Shown here: in pieces, positions 6,065 through 8,228 of the stretch | Layout of the letters: the number at the start of each line of letters is the position of its first letter | Numbering within the stretch: position 1 is the stretch's first letter | NCBI GenBank assembly: GCA_035294325.1 | Contig: DATGLE010000162.1 | Span: 1 to 8,228, forward strand | Source: DATGLE01 sp035294325 | Lineage (GTDB): Bacteria > Chloroflexota > Ktedonobacteria > Ktedonobacterales > Ktedonobacteraceae | Length of the DNA: 8,228 bases | Direction of reading: 5' to 3' | Made by a program: the position numbers and the translations under genes | The notes under the pieces: generated by a model | Seen by the model: only the letters and a program-made list of their open reading frames with translations | What the model was told of the DNA's origin: nothing | Database searches by the model: none

Positions 6065-6103
6065 CAGGGTAGCCAGCTATCGAGGCTAGAAAGGGATTTT
6101 AGC
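6065..6103 (+). repeat. Duplicated 5' leader, copy 2
   Basis: Matches 4387-4425 at 33 of 39 positions and carries the Shine-Dalgarno GAAAGGGA before the ATG at 6104. TAGCC and GGCTA within this copy could form a five-base stem, but the pairing is not preserved in copy 1, so a conserved RNA structure is not supported. Confidence 0.85.
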
Positions 6104-6811
6104 ATGGTTCTCTCTCACCAGCCCGGCCAGCAACGCGTTGCTGACCCGCTCTATCGCAGGCTCCATCGCGCTTGCCTCGCCGGGTGTATCATCCTGGCGC
6201 CGCTGGTCATCATCCTGGGGTTCGTCTTCGATCCGACAGGTGGTGTGCCGCCAGGTGGAAGCGCAACCATTGCCGCTTTTCAAGCAGTGAGTCCGCTAAG
6301 GATTCAGGTATTCCTATTCTTCAACGCCATCACCCCGTACTTCTTCCCTCTGAGCTATCTTGGCCTGGGGTTGCTCGCGATGAAGCGCTCACCGTGGCTA
6401 GCCACTATCGGGATAGCATGGGGCCTGGTGGGCAGTCTCCCGTGGCCCCTCTTTGTAGCGCAGGAGGCTGTGGTCAAGGATGTAGCGCAGATGGGGAATA
6501 GCGCACCATTCGAGATGTTGGTGCAGCGTGTCTCCTCCGAGTGGGCGGTTCTCTGGCTCTTTATAAGCTGGATTGTCGGCCACCTGCTCGGATATGTATT
6601 GCTGGGCACCGCACTCGCGCGAGCGCGCATCATTCCCCGGTGGGCTGCCTGCCTCATCATTGCCGGCCCGCCGTTCCAGGCCATCGCTTACCCTGCACAC
6701 CTGGGCATTTTGCAGATCTTCGGCTTTGTGCTAGTTCTCATCGGCAGCGTACCCGCCGCCATCGCTATGCTAAAGAGAAGAGATGAGGTCGAGCCGGGCG
6801 CGACGGAATGA
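6104..6811 (+). CDS. Multi-pass membrane protein, paralogue 3 of 3
   Basis: The 235-residue product is closest to paralogue 1. The N termini correspond (MVLSHQPGQQRVADPLYRRLHR), and the block LSYLGLGLLAMKRSPWLATI (83-102) is nearly identical. The last helix (IAYPAHLGILQIFGFVLVLI, 194-213) is identical. About six hydrophobic segments are expected, near 23-42, 68-93, 98-120, 147-172, 178-196 and 199-222. It has a short acidic tail (DEVEPGATE) absent from paralogue 1. The H147/H148 pair of paralogue 1 is replaced here by a VQRVSSEW stretch. The family is unrecognised and no enzymatic motif is seen. It ends 49 bp before the stop of the convergent response regulator gene, with no clear terminator between them. 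Confidence 0.8.
   Translation: MVLSHQPGQQRVADPLYRRLHRACLAGCIILAPLVIILGFVFDPTGGVPPGGSATIAAFQAVSPLRIQVFLFFNAITPYFFPLSYLGLGLLAMKRSPWLATIGIAWGLVGSLPWPLFVAQEAVVKDVAQMGNSAPFEMLVQRVSSEWAVLWLFISWIVGHLLGYVLLGTALARARIIPRWAACLIIAGPPFQAIAYPAHLGILQIFGFVLVLIGSVPAAIAMLKRRDEVEPGATE
6689..6750 (+). repeat. 62-bp identical patch shared by paralogues 1 and 3, copy 2
   Basis: Identical to 5032-5093 at a 1657-base offset. The match stops at a synonymous C/T difference on the left and a synonymous G/A on the right. A recent gene-conversion tract is the simplest reading. Confidence 0.9.
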
Positions 6812-6860
6812 GGGCAGCTGCCAGGGCAGGGGGATGCCGATGATGGTGATTGCCGCTCCA

Positions 6861-7607
6861 TTATAGCCAGCCATTTTCGCGGGCATAGATGGCCGCCTGC
6901 GTGCGGTCACGCAGGCCCAGGCGGCTGAGCAGGTTTGAGATGTGATTTTTGACCGTACCCTCGCTTATCACCAACTGCTCGGCAATCTCGCGATTGGTTG
7001 CGCCTTTCGCGATCAGTCGAAGCACCTCAACCTCGCGCCCGGTCAGTTCAGCCAGTCGAGGAGCCAGAGCTTCTGCTCTGCTTCCCTGGGAAGAGGGAGA
7101 AAAAACGGATGGCGACTCTCTGGCCGGAGAGAGGGCCTGCGGCCTGGAGAGCGAACCGATCACCTTGTTCGCCACCGCCGGATCAAGCTGGTAAATCCCT
7201 TTATATACCGCCTGCACAGCGCTGGCAAGGTCGGGAGCAGGAAGATCTTTGAGAAGATAGCCGCTTGCCCCCGCTCGCAGCGCATCAACAATATAGTCGT
7301 CGTCATCGAACGTCGTCAACATGAGGATGCGACAGGAAGGCAACTCGTGAAGGATCTGCCTGGTTGCCACAATGCCATCCGTACCCGGCATACGAACGTC
7401 CATCAAGATGACATCAGGACGCAGGGAGACGGCTTTCTCAAACGCTTCCTGCCCGTTCGAGGCTGTGCCAACCACCTCAAGCGTCTCCTGTATTTGCAGG
7501 AGTGATGCAAGTCCGTCGCGCATCAAGCGCTGATCGTCAACGATCAGCACACGCACGATATGGTCCTGTCCAGCGTCGTTTGTCATCGTCTCACCTGTGT
7601 CCGCCAT
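6861..7607 (-). CDS. NarL/LuxR-family response regulator
   Basis: This is a 248-residue cytosolic transcription factor of a two-component system. The receiver domain (about 18-135) has the acidic pair D24/D25 in LIVDDQ, the phospho-acceptor D70 in VILMDVRMP, a conserved Thr in MLTTF (98-99) and K120 in YLLKD. The LuxR-type helix-turn-helix occupies about 187-246, with LTGREVEVLRLIAKG, NREIAEQLVISEGTVKNHI and LSRLGLRDRTQA. The linker of about 35 residues (151-186) is rich in Ser, Pro and Ala and makes the protein longer than typical family members. The ATG at 7607 follows the kinase stop by three bases. The ATG at 7586 (residue 8) has a better Shine-Dalgarno, AGGTGAG-like, just before it and could be the true start. 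It is co-transcribed with the upstream kinase gene and converges on the membrane genes, which are plausible but unproven targets. Confidence 0.93.
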   Translation of the reverse strand: MADTGETMTNDAGQDHIVRVLIVDDQRLMRDGLASLLQIQETLEVVGTASNGQEAFEKAVSLRPDVILMDVRMPGTDGIVATRQILHELPSCRILMLTTFDDDDYIVDALRAGASGYLLKDLPAPDLASAVQAVYKGIYQLDPAVANKVIGSLSRPQALSPARESPSVFSPSSQGSRAEALAPRLAELTGREVEVLRLIAKGATNREIAEQLVISEGTVKNHISNLLSRLGLRDRTQAAIYARENGWL

Positions 7608-7610
7608 TCA

Positions 7611-8228
7611 TCAGCGTTGTCCATTTCTGGGGATTATTACACGAAGCGTTGTTCCCTGGCCTGGCTCACTTTCGACCTGCAAGCTGCCTCCAACAAGTTC
7701 CAGGCGCTCCTGTACACCCTGGAGACCGTAGCCGCTGTCGCGTTCTGGCTCACCCCGTTGCCAGCTTGTGACATCAAAACCGCGCCCATTATCGCGTTGA
7801 ACCAGGACCGCGGCATGCTCTTTGAAGCGCAGATCGATCCAGACATGGCTTGCGCAGGCATGTCTCTGGGTGTTGGTCAGTCCTTCCTGCACTACCCGGT
7901 AAAGAGCCTGTAGCTCTTGTTTTGAGAAGCTCTCCTCATCACCCTCTGTATGCAGTTCAACAGTGCAGATCTCGCTCTGCACCCGCTCCACCAGTTCCTT
8001 CAGGGATAAGGTGAAGTCAGGTAACGCTTCGGTGGTACGCAAGGCGCCTACCGAGCGGCGCACATCCCGCAATGCCTCACTTGCCAGGCGTTTCGCATTG
8101 CTGATAGCCTGGTCTGCCTCCTGTGGCTTTGTATCGCGATATGCCAGCGCCTTTTCGAGCTGGACGTTAATGACAGTCAGGAAGTGACCGAGCGTGTCGT
8201 GAATGTCGCGGGCCAGGCGATTACGCTC
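7611..8228 (-). CDS. Sensor histidine kinase, HisKA_3 type (5' end outside window)
   Basis: Only the C-terminal 205 residues are present, and the frame is open to the window edge at 8228. The visible part begins in the HisKA_3 dimerisation and phospho-acceptor helix: ERNRLARDIHDTLGH with the phosphorylated His at visible residue 10 (codon 8199-8201). It continues into an HATPase_c domain with N-box VVQEGLTNTQRHA (112-124, N119), G1 box DNGRGFD (146-152) and G2 box GYGLQGVQERLELVGG (166-181), ending with GQGTTLRVIIP. This is the NarX/LiaS-like kinase class that pairs with LuxR-type regulators, and the regulator gene begins three bases after its stop. The sensor region, which would name the signal and show any membrane anchor, lies beyond the window. 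Confidence 0.95.
   Translation of the reverse strand, partial: ERNRLARDIHDTLGHFLTVINVQLEKALAYRDTKPQEADQAISNAKRLASEALRDVRRSVGALRTTEALPDFTLSLKELVERVQSEICTVELHTEGDEESFSKQELQALYRVVQEGLTNTQRHACASHVWIDLRFKEHAAVLVQRDNGRGFDVTSWQRGEPERDSGYGLQGVQERLELVGGSLQVESEPGQGTTLRVIIPRNGQR

Noticed and set aside
5936..6103. Possible gene remnant or RNA between paralogues 2 and 3.
   Set aside because: Stops occur in all frames I checked, no family sequence is recognisable, and no strong stem is present apart from the duplicated leader at its end.
6812..6860. GGCAGCTGCC palindrome at 6813-6822 as a bidirectional terminator between the convergent genes.
   Set aside because: The palindrome has no loop and no flanking T or A run, so it is not a credible terminator hairpin.

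Overview
The window reads as GC-rich bacterial chromosome with long noncoding repeats, tandem membrane-protein paralogues and a LuxR-type two-component pair. This gene mix and the codon use suggest a soil bacterium with a large genome, and Chloroflexota/Ktedonobacteria-like is my best guess. That is inference from style, because there is no rRNA or marker gene to settle it.

Positions 1-2318 hold a Leloir-pathway operon. A 53-bp perfect palindrome and a small hairpin come first. They are followed by galT (galactose-1-phosphate uridylyltransferase) and galK (galactokinase), which overlap by four bases (ATGA) and are probably translationally coupled. GalK phosphorylates galactose and GalT exchanges the product with UDP-glucose.

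Positions 2319-2634 are noncoding and repeat-rich. They hold a 34-bp direct repeat present twice, a 59-bp perfect palindrome built from the second copy, and a second small hairpin. The two small hairpins, at 58-80 and 2561-2583, are the most striking signal in the window. They have the same length, flanks and loop, and all six differences between them are compensatory changes in three stem pairs. Each sits 1-3 nt after a long palindrome and 51-55 nt before a start codon. All four hairpins close on a C(GNA)G triloop, a fold known to be very stable in single-stranded DNA.

Positions 2635-3462 encode an M55 D-aminopeptidase (DppA family) with all zinc ligands and the nucleophile visible.

Positions 3661-6811 hold four same-strand integral-membrane genes. 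The first is a DUF998-type protein. The next three are tandem paralogues of a family I do not recognise. The outer two paralogues also share their 5' leader and a 62-bp stretch of perfect nucleotide identity near the 3' end.

Positions 6861-8228, on the minus strand and converging on the membrane genes, hold a NarL/LuxR-type response regulator and, upstream of it, a HisKA_3-type sensor histidine kinase. The kinase runs off the window with only its catalytic core visible. Adjacency suggests that this pair may control the membrane cluster, but no operator was identified.
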